From Lichina pygmaea (lineage: Eukaryota > Ascomycota > Lichinomycetes > Lichinales > Lichinaceae): DNA of 64,000 bases. Location: assembly GCA_963422465.1 (NCBI GenBank), contig OY730175.1, positions 2,542,001-2,606,000 on the forward strand, read 5' to 3'. Both the position numbers and the translations under genes were made by a program. Positions 44,956-56,056 of the stretch are shown piece by piece; the first letter of the stretch is position 1; each line of letters starts with the position of its first letter. The notes below the pieces were generated by a model. The model searched no databases. It was not told the DNA's origin and was given only the letters and a program-made list of their open reading frames with translations.

Positions 44956-45061
44956 TCCCCTGGTCCTAGGTCGTCTGTCCCTGGATCGCGTGGTCCTGCT
45001 GGACAAGTACCGTGAGCATCAACAGACTCCATGTCTGCGTCCCCGTGTCGATCACGTGTCT

Positions 45062-45083
45062 GGGGGGGGGGGGGGGGGGGGGG
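45062..45083. repeat. G22 homopolymer tract
   Basis: Uninterrupted run of 22 G. Similar G/C tracts: 4880-4892, 5668-5685 (C), 11396-11410, 12211-12230 (C), 32242-32252, 47351-47362, 51829-51850, 59049-59071. Confidence 0.95.
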
Positions 45084-45387
45084 AATCTGGATACTTGACG
45101 CCAGGATCTTCCTTCCGTGCTCGTCTACATCTTCCTTGTCTATGTGCCTCTCTCTTCTCGTAACTCCCATTCATTTCCCTCCTTTGTCGTCAGCATGTTC
45201 CATCTGATAAGTTCCAAAAGCGGTGTGTGCATAGACTTCGGTGGACGGGTGCTGCTCGTGCAGCGTAGTGCTTTGTAGAATCCTGTCCTCCTTCCTCCTT
45301 TCCGCTGTTGCTCTTCGACCGCTTCTCCTCATTCTGCTCTTCTCTTCATGCCCCGCTGCTACGCCTTGCTCTCCCCTCCACACTCCG

Positions 45388-45475
45388 CTTCTGTGCCTTG
45401 CTATCACCATCGCGCCCCACTTCTCCGTCTTGCTATTACCATCACACCTCACTTCTCCATTTTGCTGTCTGTCTT
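45388..45475. repeat. 32-bp tandem repeat, about 2.7 units
   Basis: Units start CTTCTG/CTTCTCC at 45388, 45420 and 45452 and contain TTGCTAT(C/T)ACCATC(G/A)C. Found by direct comparison; function unknown. Confidence 0.8.
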
Positions 45476-46250
45476 GCTTTCCGCCTTGCTTTACTCTGCC
45501 AGTCTTCCCCGTGTCTGATGTTTTTACTCTATGCATGCGACAGCTTTACACTCACATGCCTTCTGCTGTTCCTCTTCCCCATCTTCTCCACAAACCCAAC
45601 AACTATCAGTAGGACCGCCCCCCTCCCCTCTCCCCCCGGTGCCCTCCCAATACCTCTCTCAAGGCTTGACCTTGCTCCTCACCCTTGGTAGTCCTCCTGC
45701 CATGCCATCTCCACCAGACCCTCACTCCTCCTTCTCTTTCTACCTCATAAGCTCCAGTAAAACCTCTTGTACTTACTGTACACGTAATTCAATACATGTC
45801 ATATAGTACATGTTATACAAAGCACACAAGGTGCACAGCAAAAAGTCTGTGTAATACAAATCCACTTCAGCTTAACTTCCATCTTCAGGATTACAAATCT
45901 GGTACCTCTTCTTTCAGTCACCTACGTACGTACTCATTGACTCATCCTCTTACCGACTACGTAAACCGAACCACCCCAAAACAGAAGTGATCCAAGATTT
46001 CAATTTCACATCTATGTACATACTCTGTAACTCTTATCGATGGAGCTACCCTGACCAGCGTGACTTGTACTAAAGCTACGGTGATCACAGTGACGGTAAG
46101 AGTCGAGGGTACTCTCTCACCGCCGCTGAATGATGAAATCCAACATGGGTCATCGCGTTGATCGACGTAACCGCAAAGCACACACAGGCTGAGACATAAA
46201 AAAGCGTCGGGAGAGGGCCCCCCACTCGCGCCCCGTCTTTCCGACAGCTC

Positions 46251-47735
46251 TTAGCCCCTCCAAGCATTTGGCTCGTCGTCCGTCCCGACTTCTGCGAGGC
46301 TGCTGCCGCTGCTGCCGCCGCCCGAGGTGGTGGTCTTGTAGGAGGACGACGGCGAGTCAGGTGCGACGTCGCCCTTGGCGTGCAACTTCTTGATGACCAC
46401 GTTCGGACCGGTGGAGCTGACGGCCCTCGCGGACTCGCTGCGATGGTGCCGTATGAGCCCTGCGATGGCCGGCACGCACGCGAGCACGATGCCAAAGTTC
46501 AGTTCCACGATGCTGGGGAGGCGTCAGTGGCAGGATACCGCATATAGAGAAGGAAGGGCGGGGTAGGGAGCGTGGGACCAGCAGGGACGAGAAATCGGGG
46601 CTGTGTAGGGGGAAAGACGGCGCTACTCACGATGCGAGGTAGTAGTGGTACAAGGTAAAGGTCATGTCGTCGCTCCGGCTCCACCGCACTAGAGCCCACA
46701 GCCGGAACCCACACGTGCTGCAAACCCTGCACTCGTGACACATGCTTAGCGCTGCTCGACTTGGTGAAGACAGAAATGGAGCCGGGACACACGTACAGCG
46801 AACCCAACGCCAGCACCGCCATGGCGCGCAATCGCTGCTTCTTCGTGGTCTGCAGGCGCCAGATCAGGGGCAGCGGGATGACGAGGGTGAGGAAGTTGCT
46901 GGCCAGGTTCAGCACCGCCGTTCCGAGGAGCACGTTGGCCTGGCCCGAGCACCGCGTTCCCGGGTAAGGGCTCCAGAGGCTCGTTGTCGGTCGACAGCCG
47001 AAGACGTAGAGGAAGACAATGGCCAGGGAGAACGTGGTGACGAGGCCGATGGCGATGCGGATGGCGAGTCTGGCGCCGCGCTTTACGGAGAACAAACGGT
47101 AGAACAGAAGCAACACCGAGATCTTCAGTACCGCCATCGCGACGAGGTACAGCATCGTGATGACCAGCGGCCACTGGACCCAACTTTGTCAGCTGGGACA
47201 CGTCTGCAGGCGGCCGGGCTCGGTGGTAGGATGTACCTTGGCCATGCTATCCGGGGCGACGTCCTCGGTGCGGAGATTCCATAGATGCTCGCCGGTACCG
47301 GAAGGAAGAGCTGCAAGGCCCCCGTCAGCGTCCTGGCCGAACATCTGGACGGGGGGGGGGGGAAATGGAGGAGCACAGACTTGCTGCGACGGCAACGCCA
47401 AACGCAACGGCCAAGGCCTAGCATGGCTCAGTTCATCGTTTCCCACAGGCACGTGCTCGCTCTCGTGAGACGTCAACACACCATGGCAACGAGGCAGAGA
47501 TCTAAGGTACGCTTTAGCACCCTGGTCGCACGACCCAGAAACCGATGGGCGCCTTACGATCGTCCCAACTCATCATCCGTGCCACGAACACTCTCGAGTA
47601 CACCCGTAGCAGCACCGCCAGAGCAGCGACGCTCAAGCACGTGATGTCGGCCGCCAACAGCCGCCTGTCGTTCGTCGAGCGTCGGCCAAAATCTGGCACG
47701 ACGCCCCGTGGCGGTGGAATGATGCCTTCCCCCAT
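46251..47735 (-). CDS. Fungal rhodopsin-domain integral membrane protein (347 aa, 7 exons)
   Basis: Seven-helix protein of the fungal rhodopsin-like (SAT4-type, PF20684) family, plasma-membrane, ligand unknown. Exons: 47558-47735, 47482-47501, 47381-47417, 47237-47310, 46797-47173, 46631-46726, 46251-46512 (1044 nt). Frame continuity across six GT-AG introns, two of which border a 20-bp and a 37-bp exon, supports the model. Family marks: LRVYSRVFVARMMSWDD at the end of helix 1, GTGEHLWNL (the G-G-H-W motif), LVITMLYLVAMAVLKISVLLLFYRLF, YVFGCRP..LWSPYPGTRC, LNLASNFLTLVIPLPLIWRL, and LYHYYLASIVELNFGIVLACVPAI (in parts). The cytosolic tail is Ser-rich (SPSSSYKTTTSGGGSSGSS). No CFEM domain. Intron 3 holds a 12-base G/C tract. 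Confidence 0.88.
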
Positions 47736-50416
47736 TTGTGTAAGATGATCTCAGATGCTGTCTCGTGGCTGTAAGATCCTTCAAAGCTCGAGCCTTCGAG
47801 ACGGGAAGACGCATTGCCGTTGTTCAGCTTTATTTAACTTGGTCTGCCTAAGAGGCCCTCGAGCTTGTGGGTAGTAACAGCACGAGGGACACGGCTCGTC
47901 AGGTAAAAATCAATGCCGCCTTCACATGTCCCCAACATCATCTTCACCAACCCTCTCCACCATGATCCAGGACAGCAGCATGCAAAAAGCAACGATGTCG
48001 CCCTGTAGCGTTGCGTTGTCGAATCGGTTCCTAGACCCGGTGTATCCTTCCGCCGAAGTGGTGTTGCCATGAAACGCTACCAAAGAGCCCCGCCCCGGCT
48101 GTCAGGCGTGATTCGACGAGACCCGCCACAGTGCTTCTGGTTCGGGTCCGGCGTAGGGTACCAGGATCATGAGCTGGTTTGTGCTGGCTAGTCACCGTAG
48201 CCGCTCTTAGATGGGGCTGCGATACCCGAGCCATGGATCCCCGCTTCCTCCTTGGCTTCAGCCCCGAGGACCCCGAGTAGTCAAACGAAAGCCTCTTTAT
48301 CGCACTTCAGTCTCCCAGAGTGGCAACAGAAACCAAGGTGCGCTGGCTTTCGAGGGAGGATCATCTCGGACGGGCTCGCCTTTGATGGCTGGATTGTACG
48401 CCTGCATCTGAGTCGGGCCAGCGGAAGAGGAACGACAAAACATGGTTCCGTCAGAAAGAGGCTTGGTATCCGGGCATCCTTCGGACAGCCGGGTGTACCC
48501 ATACGTACGACAGTGACGACTTGCTTGGCGGGTATGGCGGGGTGAGCTGGTCTAAGACAACGTCCGGGCGTAGATGGCGCATGGACGGGAAAGGCGGACC
48601 GCTACCCGATGGCTCGGCAAGGGAGATAAGAGAAAAGCTCAGCTGGCTGAAGTTGAGGGGAAAGATCGACCGGGTAGGTAACGTAGATGAAAGATCTGCC
48701 CGGGCTTGCCAGGATGCTGCAGGGCTCAGACCGAGACCACTGCAGCATCAACGGCCTCGTCCTGGCGTTCCCTGGTCGAGCTCAGCCCCACCATAGTACC
48801 CTCGTACATCCAAACGGAAGTACGTTCCGTATGGCAGATGCGATAGCTTGATGCGCCATGTCTCGCGGCTCCAGCCACTGGAAGTGACGGAAGCGACCGC
48901 GGCTTTCGAGTGCGATGTCTGCTCCTGATGCTGCTACAGCCGCTGGTACTACTCCCATTGCTGCAATCGCTCATTCTTGTGGGCATAGATGTTCAACATC
49001 AGCTCTCTGTGCTCTCTCGACAATCTCCTCGAGACTCCCGCCGTGCTGGTCCCCCGTTTACGAGTAAAAGCCTCAGCCTTGCATGCACAGCCCTGTCACA
49101 CCCGACAAGGCTGAGAAGAAGAAAAGAAAAAGTGCCTGAGACACTCCGCTTGGCATGTTAGTAATCTAGGAGACTACCGACCTCACACGTATGTACGGAG
49201 TACGTAACGTACATACTTCCGTACGTACGTAATACGTACATCAACATCAATGCCAGTCGATCAGATAATCGCATGACGCAAGGGCGCACAGGCCATCGTC
49301 AGCCGGGTGCCTGACCGACCGAGCGAGATCCTTCAGCATTGATCCGCATCCGCCCCATCCCCGTAGGGAGAGCAGGTTTAGTCATATACGGTACGTAGCG
49401 GTACGAGTAGTCAGACGTCTTAGTCAGCACGGGTGATACCCAAAAAGTACTTACGTACGTACCTCGCCTACTCGGCTCCCCGGCCCCACAACAAAGGATG
49501 TTAGAATCTGGATACAGTAGTCTCGAGGCTCCAGCTACTCAAAGCGCAGGGGAAATGCCCCCGACGATATATTACATCTACCCATACTGTACCGTAGCGG
49601 ATTGGCCTGCGACGACTCAAACCTCCACGCGGTGCAGGCTGGGAACCTCGGGGTAGCGATGGCAGGCAGTCTCCCAAGCTGCTTGCTGTTGTTGCACCGA
49701 GAGCTAATTGAGTCACCGGTCGAGCTGCTGGCGCTAGCGGAGCGACGAGCCACCGGAGGTGTCGCGCAGGCACCCTGGACGCTCCCGTGAAGCAGTGTCA
49801 GCAGAACAGAGCACTGCGACCAAAACTGGGAGATGAAAACCACCCGACAGATGTCTACCGTGTACGCTACGGCCCGAAGCCAGCCCTGCAGCTGGTGGAT
49901 GTGAAGTCTAGGCATCTGACAGGACACCTCTGGAGTAGTCGAGAGGAGTTCTCATCGCACACCCCCCTTCTAGCAGAGTCTCCAGCAGCTAATGCGTCGA
50001 GGATCTTGTTCTAGGAGGGGAGCGATATCTGCACCGCGGCATTGTTAATCGAACAGGGACTGCGTGTTCAAGAAGGCGAGCAGGTGGTGTGAAGGGTTTC
50101 TGCCGCTCCAGTACCTAAGGGCCGTGTGATAGTCAAAGTGCTGGCTTGATGGTTTTGCCTAAGGTCTTGCCACCGATTCTCTTCAGACCACCTGCGGACC
50201 GGGGCCGGGGCACCGGAGGCTCTCCAGTACTGGAGACTCTCCGGTGGGTCACCACGCACAACCGGGGCCCCACAGGCGACAGCGGGCAGATAGAGACTCC
50301 TCCCTACTTGGTTAGTGGGCTGGAAAGGCGGTCCTGCAGGTGCTGGCAAGGCCTGCAGGGTCCGTAAGGCCTGCGAGGCATGGTCGGCCTCCGTATGAGA
50401 GATCTGCGGAGGTAAC
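47736..50416. other. 2.7-kb spacer without recognised genes
   Basis: Upstream region of the rhodopsin-domain gene. Many short frames on both strands, none family-like. GTAC/ACGTACGT-rich DNA at 49190-49240 and 49385-49465 (with GTACGGAGTACGTAAC at 49194). 50060-50416 may be a more decayed 5' part of the LINE that follows, but no RT motif can be read. Confidence 0.55.
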
Positions 50417-51731
50417 GTGAAACAGCGAGAGCTGCGAGGCGTGGCATATAATGGCAGTGACGGATGTAGGGTCTGGGCCTACTACGAGACTGTCTATATG
50501 GCCCGAGAGGACAGATGCGCATGCCGGTTCGTACGGAGTGCAGGCTTGGGCTGCAAACTACGAGCTCAAGGTGCAAACTACAGTTGGAGCGTGGGCTCCG
50601 GGCTGGGTACCCGGCGCTCCGAAGCAGTATCTAGGGGTGAGCGTGCACGGCGGAGCGCAACAGGCCTCAGAATTGCGGGGAAGCGTGGCAGAGACCCTGC
50701 AGGGGGGTTGGAACTCTGCGCTATGTTCTGGCATAGTACAACTGTGGCCTCTCCGCGCCCACATCGCACGTTTACAGCTACAGGCATGTGCCCGGATGGA
50801 GGCCTCCGGGGTACAGGCCGAGATCCAGGAGGCCTGCGCCAGAATCCAGCGCCAGCTTGCCCCGAGGCGAGGACGCCGGCGCCGCCCCGGCATCACCCCG
50901 GGCCAGCACCGTCTACAGTGGGCCAAAACAATCCTGTGGCCACAAAGAACCATGGAGGACTCGACGGCAAGGCTCGGCATCCCCCCGTGGTCCGACAGAC
51001 CTCCCCCGCCCCCCGCCGTCACCACGCCGAACACCCCCCTTCCGCGGTCAGTTTGGCAGGCATACCAGCTGGCAGAACAATGGTGCTGGGAGCGCTGGCA
51101 CCAACTGCATGGAGGCCCCCCACCGACAACACAGACACTGGACCCGGACCCCGGAGGCGGAGACAACTGGAAGCCCAGCAAGATGCCGTACCGGTCGGCC
51201 CTCCGGTTACACGCCGGCCTCTCGAAGGCGCAGAGCAGTATTCTGACACAGGTCCGCACAGGCAAGATTGGACTGGCGGCGTTCCTCTGCAAGCGACGGG
51301 TACCTGGCTTCCCCACACCGGCGTGCAGCTGTGGAGCGCCGTGGGAGACAGCCAAACACGTGGTTCTAGACTGCCCACGCCTTCTCCGAGCGCGGCGAAG
51401 CCTGTATCTAGCGGCCGCGACCACTGACTACCAGGCTTTGACATCCCGACCACGGCCCGCCGCCGCCCTCACAGCGTGGATCCTCCGACAAGGCATTCTC
51501 CCCCAGTTCTCCTGGGCTCAGGAGCAGCTGGAAGCTGGCTGCTAGCCAGCCACCCCCCCTTGTTCTACAGCATCTCGACAGGATAGTGCTGGCCAGGCAC
51601 TGCAGAAGGAGGTTTTTCACCCTAGCAGGCCTAGGGTTTTCCTTGCTTAATCTTCATAGCTGACCCAGCATAGTCTAGATAACTAGCACTAGAATGGAGT
51701 AGGAATACCAATTACCAATTACCAATTACCG
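50417..51731 (+). mobile_element. 5'-truncated LINE (non-LTR retrotransposon), C-terminal ORF2 and 3' tail
   Basis: The frame 50451-51545 reads through about 360 codons. Its end is diagnostic of fungal Tad/I-type LINE ORF2 C-termini: LHAGLSKAQSSILTQVRTGKIGLAAFL, then VPGFPTPACSCGAPWETAKHVVLDCPRLLRARR, i.e. C-x-C..H..C zinc-finger-like residues downstream of the RNase H/RT region (parts quoted). The YLGVSV..AQ segment near 50620 resembles the post-RT linker. The RT catalytic YADD motif is absent, so the copy is truncated at 5', the usual outcome of incomplete reverse transcription. After the stop at 51545 a 165-bp 3' UTR ends in tandem AATTACC units (about 51705-51731), typical of LINE tails. 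A 22-base G tract lies 100 bp beyond. Confidence 0.8.
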
Positions 51732-52391
51732 TAGCGGATTCTCTACAGTACACATAGTACGTTACGTACGTGTGTACTGTAAATTCCAGTGCTGGCTCGA
51801 TGGCCAGCAATCTCCTCAGAACTTCGTCGGGGGGGGGGGGGGGGGGGGGGCATCAATTCCTGTCTTTCGGGGTTCCAGTCTCTCCCCTGGGCATATAGGG
51901 CCTCGGCGGTGTATATTCCATACGTGATGGACATGATCACATAGAATAACGATTTGCCCTCTACATACGTACTACAAGGTGCCAATCCGGCCGTCAACAT
52001 TGACAGAGATCTCATACCCGTCTTGACGTAGCTACAGTAGCTAGGCATATCCCAACAGATGAAGAAAAGTCGTCCCTCCGTAAACAGGGAGCTGTTGAAG
52101 AGAAAGCCGTTGACTGGGACTACCTACTCCATGAAAGGAAACACCAACAGCGCAGCCGAGACCTTACGGCGCAGACGTGGCTCTTCGTTACAGTCACATG
52201 CCGAGTTCTGCTGCCACATACAGCCAGTTCGCCGAGAGCGGCTGCAGACGAGAAGTAAATGTGGCTGGAACGAGATCTTTTCGGACAGTGTAACCTCGTC
52301 AGATGTCGTACGCTGTTGAGACCAGAGCGCTGTGGGCGTGAGCGGGTCTGTGGAGCTTCTCTCTGAGGCCGCTCCAAGCACCCGAACCCGC
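51546..52391. other. LINE 3' UTR and spacer
   Basis: First 185 bp are the LINE 3' UTR with its AATTACC tail. Then GTACGTACG words at about 51755-51775, a 22-base G tract at 51829-51850 and about 500 bp without recognisable signals up to the DUG1 stop. Confidence 0.6.
51829..51850. repeat. G22 homopolymer tract
   Basis: Uninterrupted run of 22 G about 100 bp downstream of the LINE tail. Confidence 0.95.
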
Positions 52392-54447
52392 TCACGAGGA
52401 CGACGTCGGTTCAACGGCGACGTAGTGTAGATAAGCGCCGAGGAGCTTGATGCCTTGGATGCTGCAGCAGGTGTCAGCAGCCGTAACAGACTCATTAACC
52501 CCCGAGAAAGATGGGTCGCAGCCAAAAGGAGACTTACTAGTTGTTCTTGTCCAGTTTCTCTGTCGTAGGCCGAATTGGAATCGATGGTCAAGGTTAGCGT
52601 AAGTGCACCTGGGTCGGAATCGAAAAGACGTCTGGTGATTGTGTCCGTTACCATTGATAGAATGAGCAGCATCTGTCGAGCTGCCCATCGGCAGCAGCAG
52701 GACGTTCTTCCCAGTCGCTTGTTCGAACGTGAGCGTCACCGGGATACTAGACGCAAGACACTATCAGCAGCTTCGTCTTGCCAGTGATGCCGGGACGAAC
52801 ACGACACGGAAACGGATGTCCTAGCTTGACCGAGTGGCTAGCGACTAGAATTGATCGAGAGAGCCCACCTCCCGCCTTCTCTCGTCAGATCCGGCTTGAC
52901 GCCCCAGAGGTGTTCGACGGCTTTTCCGGCCGCGGCGAAGTTCCAGTGCCTGGGGCTCGCGACCCACCACTTGCCGTCGTGTTGCAGGGTCACCTCGAGC
53001 TTGTTCTTGCTCTGGAGCTTCGCAAACTCGTCTTCGATGTACTTGTACACCAGACGATTGACGTCTCCACTTTCCATGTTCGGAACGGTGCGGATGGAGA
53101 ACTTTCCGGTCACTTTGGCCGGAATGACAGTCTTGGCCCCGGGGGCGGAAAAGGCGCCTTCGATGCCGTGGATCGAGAGCGAAGGGTATCTCCATCTACG
53201 TCATCCGACTGACATCAGCGGATCCATGAGGATGACAAGCCATGCCGCCCAAAAGCTGCTTCCGGTGAACAGAAAAGCGCCTCGACCGGAGCCCGATGTA
53301 TCAATCACCCACCGAGCCATCAAGGTCCGCTCCTTGTCGTCGTGGACGCTCGTCGTGCTGCCCAGGCTCTCGTACAGGTTGTCCATGTCAAAGCTGATGT
53401 CGGCGTACAGCGCCTTTTCGTCGTCGGTCAGCGGCGCCACGAGATCGTCGATGCCGGGGATCTTGATCCGGCCGTCCGTGTCGACGAGCGTGCCCAAGAC
53501 GCGAACGAGATCGGTCATGGGCTCCTGGGCCGTACCCCCGAACACGCCGCTGTGGAGGTCTTGCCCGGGCCCAGAGACGACCACGGAGTAGTAGTTGCAG
53601 CCGCGAAGGCCGTACGTGAGACACGGCTTCTCCGTGCCCAGCCAGTAGTTGTCCGATATGCAGACGGCGTCGACGTCGGCAAAGTACTTCTTGGCTTCGG
53701 CCTGGATGAAGTCGTCGAGACCTTCGGACCCGTACTCCTCCATGCCCTCGAAGCACATGAGCAGGTTGACCGGGAATTCGATCCCGGCCTCGCGGTGCGC
53801 TTGAATGGCGTTCAACCAGCCCAGCACGGGCCCCTTGTCGTCGGTACTGCCACGACCGAACATGCGGCCTTGCTCGTCGACAGCCAACTCAAAGGGCTCT
53901 GTAGCCCACCCGTCTTCCTTCTGCGCAGGCTGCACGTCGTAGTGTCCATAGACCAGGATGGTCCGCTTCTTCGGATCACGACCGTATCGGGCAACGACGA
54001 CCGGCGGCAGCTGAAGATGCTCCTTGTGCGGCTGCTTTCCCAACGGTCGCTTCTCGACCTCTGCACCTACGCTTTCAAGCTCCGACGCCAGAAAATCGGC
54101 CATCTACCGTAGGGTCAGTCGGACAGCTCTGTGAAGATTCCAGTCTGGGTACAAAAAAAATGCAGGCGTCTCACCCGGAGCACATCCTGCCGACGATCCT
54201 CGTCCGCAGATATCGAAGGTATAGCGACTGCCCTCTTGAGGCCTATGACGGAACGAATGTCGTCTTAGCCATCATCCTTGGACCTGACACCCCATGCGGT
54301 ACACCAGACAAGATCTGGGAAGTACTGACGTTCAATGAACGTTATCGACAGTGCGTCTACCCTGGACGTCAAGCCGTTAGTTCCTTGCCCGACGAGCTAC
54401 CTCGAGCCAGCTTACTGCTTGAAGAAGCCATCCAGCTGGGGCGCCAT
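52392..54447 (-). CDS. DUG1: Cytosolic non-specific dipeptidase DUG1 (M20 metallopeptidase, 478 aa, 8 exons)
   Basis: Cleaves Cys-Gly and other dipeptides in glutathione turnover. Exons: 54416-54447, 54330-54361, 54175-54242, 53313-54103, 52869-53195, 52652-52746, 52538-52559, 52392-52461 (1437 nt), a length close to yeast DUG1. Conserved parts: [42 protein letters not shown] (zinc His), [17 protein letters not shown] (zinc Asp), [15 protein letters not shown] (catalytic and zinc Glu), [102 protein letters not shown] (partly quoted, separate blocks). Exon 7 is only 22 bp. The frame is open 69 codons upstream to an ATG at 54654. Confidence 0.96.
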
Positions 54448-55171
54448 CGTGGAGAGATTGGATCTTTGTATGGTCCTGACCGGGCGGCCGTGATGACTTG
54501 AGAGGGTTTTTTCGAGGACAAAGTCGCGAGCAGATGAAGCGGACGCAAGGGATACAGGTACTCTGCCAGGCTGCTTGCAATACCAGTGGGCTAATCCTCG
54601 TCGAACGATACCGGCAAAGGGTGCTCGCACTTGTCGACTCGTCAAGCAAAGCATGTGTCAGATCGTAAGGAAGTCCGCTTCAGATCACCCATACGGTATA
54701 TGTGAACCAGCGGGATTGTACGGTTGAAGACGCCTCTACGCCATCGAAACTGCCAATTTCGTGCAATCCTCCCACCGGAGACAGCACGCCGAACTAGAGA
54801 AGCCTGGCAAGCATGAGAATGCTCCGTCTCTCCCACGATATACATCACCATCGACCGCCTGTTATGGAGTGTCTCCATGAGGTCCTCCCCATGGCGCGTA
54901 CCTGAGATGATGATGTCTGACAGCCCTCGTACTTGCGACTGAACATCCCAGACCCCTTCCACTCGGTTCGTGGTCGTTTTCGCCCACGGAGAAGCCACTT
55001 TGCCAATCGCTGGTGCAGGGACACCAGGGCCCACTTGCTGAAAAGGGTCTTTAAATTCGACTCCATGGAGCTGTCTGGAACCTTGCAAACATTTAGATCT
55101 GACATCTTCCAACCGTCTCCAAGATGTAGACAGAAACGGTACATGTGTCCCGTGGAAAGAGCCCCGGCCCC
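54448..55171. other. DUG1 promoter / mL58 downstream region
   Basis: 724 bp between tandem minus-strand genes. 54448-54654 is an in-frame upstream extension of DUG1 (see findings). The rest has no coding likeness. Confidence 0.55.
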
Positions 55172-56056
55172 CTAGTCATCTCCCCTGCCCCAGGTCCGTT
55201 TCCTCGCCGCTCGGTCCTCCCTCGCCTTTCGCCGCTTGGGTCCCCATTGGGCCTTGGCCGCCTGCCGACGGGTAAGCCACTGTTGGCGGAGTACCGGGTC
55301 GGTCGGACACTTCCCCATCTCGCAGACCATGGCGATAAACAAGTCCGAGCAGTCAAACTTCCGGGCCAGCTCAAGACGCGTCCACTTCGCGGGGTCCTCT
55401 CGCTTCAAGCGTTGCACCTCTGCGATGTCCGCTTCCGTCATGTGGTATTTCTTCTGATAGGGATTTCGAAGGGCTGGGGGGAGGTTTGATGTGGAGCGCG
55501 AGGTGCTCGAAAGCGATGACATTGATGACAACGACGATATCGGAGCAGAGGACGATGAGCCTACTGACGTGGCCATGCCCGCACTGGTCGCTGTCGAGGC
55601 GCGGCTGGAGGGCGTCGTCGACATGGCAGGATACTTGGCCAGGAGTGTCCTTCGGACGTCGTCCTTCGGGAGGAATTTGAGCGGCGTGTGATAGACCGAG
55701 GGTGCGGATGATGGAGGATTGAAGATGATGTGGTCCTGCTGGGGTGGACTATCGACGGCATCGATGCCGCCATTGCCACGCTGCAAGAACGACGCCGCGG
55801 GCTTGACGATGAGCTTTTTCCTCGTCCGCCGATAAGTCGATTGATGGCGTCTGAACTCGAGAGATCGACCGTGTGGCCATGAGCACGAGGAGCTCGACGA
55901 CGCCGACGAAGACAGCGACGATGACGGCCAATATGAAGTCAACGCGGAAGTGCTGGAGGCTGAGCAGCAAGTAAAGAAAGATATGATGGCCGAAGAGGTC
56001 GATGGAGGTCTCAACGACGCCCTGCAGAGCTGATGACTCAATGGGCCGATGTTCAT
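55172..56056 (-). CDS. Mitochondrial large-subunit ribosomal protein mL58 (MRPL20 type, 294 aa)
   Basis: Fungal mitoribosome protein. Conserved core: DHIIFNPPSSAPSVYHTPLKFLPKDD (read as IIFNPPSS, SVYHTPLKFLP), then YHMTEADIAEVQRLKREDP, WTRLELARKFDCSDLFIAMV and the C-terminal KAQWGPKRRKAREDRAARKR, which match L20/mL58. The N-terminus (about 85 residues from the ATG at 56056) is Ser/Arg-rich with few acids, consistent with a mitochondrial presequence; STYRRTRKKL marks the start of the mature region in relatives. The extension is longer than usual and contains a long Ser run, so an upstream intron or a later start is possible. Single exon as modelled. Confidence 0.87.
   Translation of the reverse strand: MNIGPLSHQLCRASLRPPSTSSAIISFFTCCSASSTSALTSYWPSSSLSSSASSSSSCSWPHGRSLEFRRHQSTYRRTRKKLIVKPAASFLQRGNGGIDAVDSPPQQDHIIFNPPSSAPSVYHTPLKFLPKDDVRRTLLAKYPAMSTTPSSRASTATSAGMATSVGSSSSAPISSLSSMSSLSSTSRSTSNLPPALRNPYQKKYHMTEADIAEVQRLKREDPAKWTRLELARKFDCSDLFIAMVCEMGKCPTDPVLRQQWLTRRQAAKAQWGPKRRKAREDRAARKRTWGRGDD

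Larger units (their letters stand above)
44956..46250. other. Convergent spacer with G tract and 32-bp repeats
   Basis: About 1.3 kb between 3' ends. TGGTCCTxG repeats at 44947-45000 (start inside the PPR-like stop region), a 22-base G tract at 45062-45083, a pyrimidine-rich stretch at 45280-45680 that includes a 32-bp tandem repeat (units at 45388, 45420, 45452), and GTAC-type words at 45925-45935. No gene. Confidence 0.65.

Noticed and set aside
50558-51424. 288-residue minus-strand frame over the LINE
   Set aside because: Antisense of the LINE ORF2 C-terminus, which has the recognisable zinc-finger-like residues on the plus strand.
52124-52672. 182-residue minus-strand frame at the DUG1 3' end
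   Set aside because: Reads through DUG1 introns in another frame; the spliced DUG1 model explains the region.
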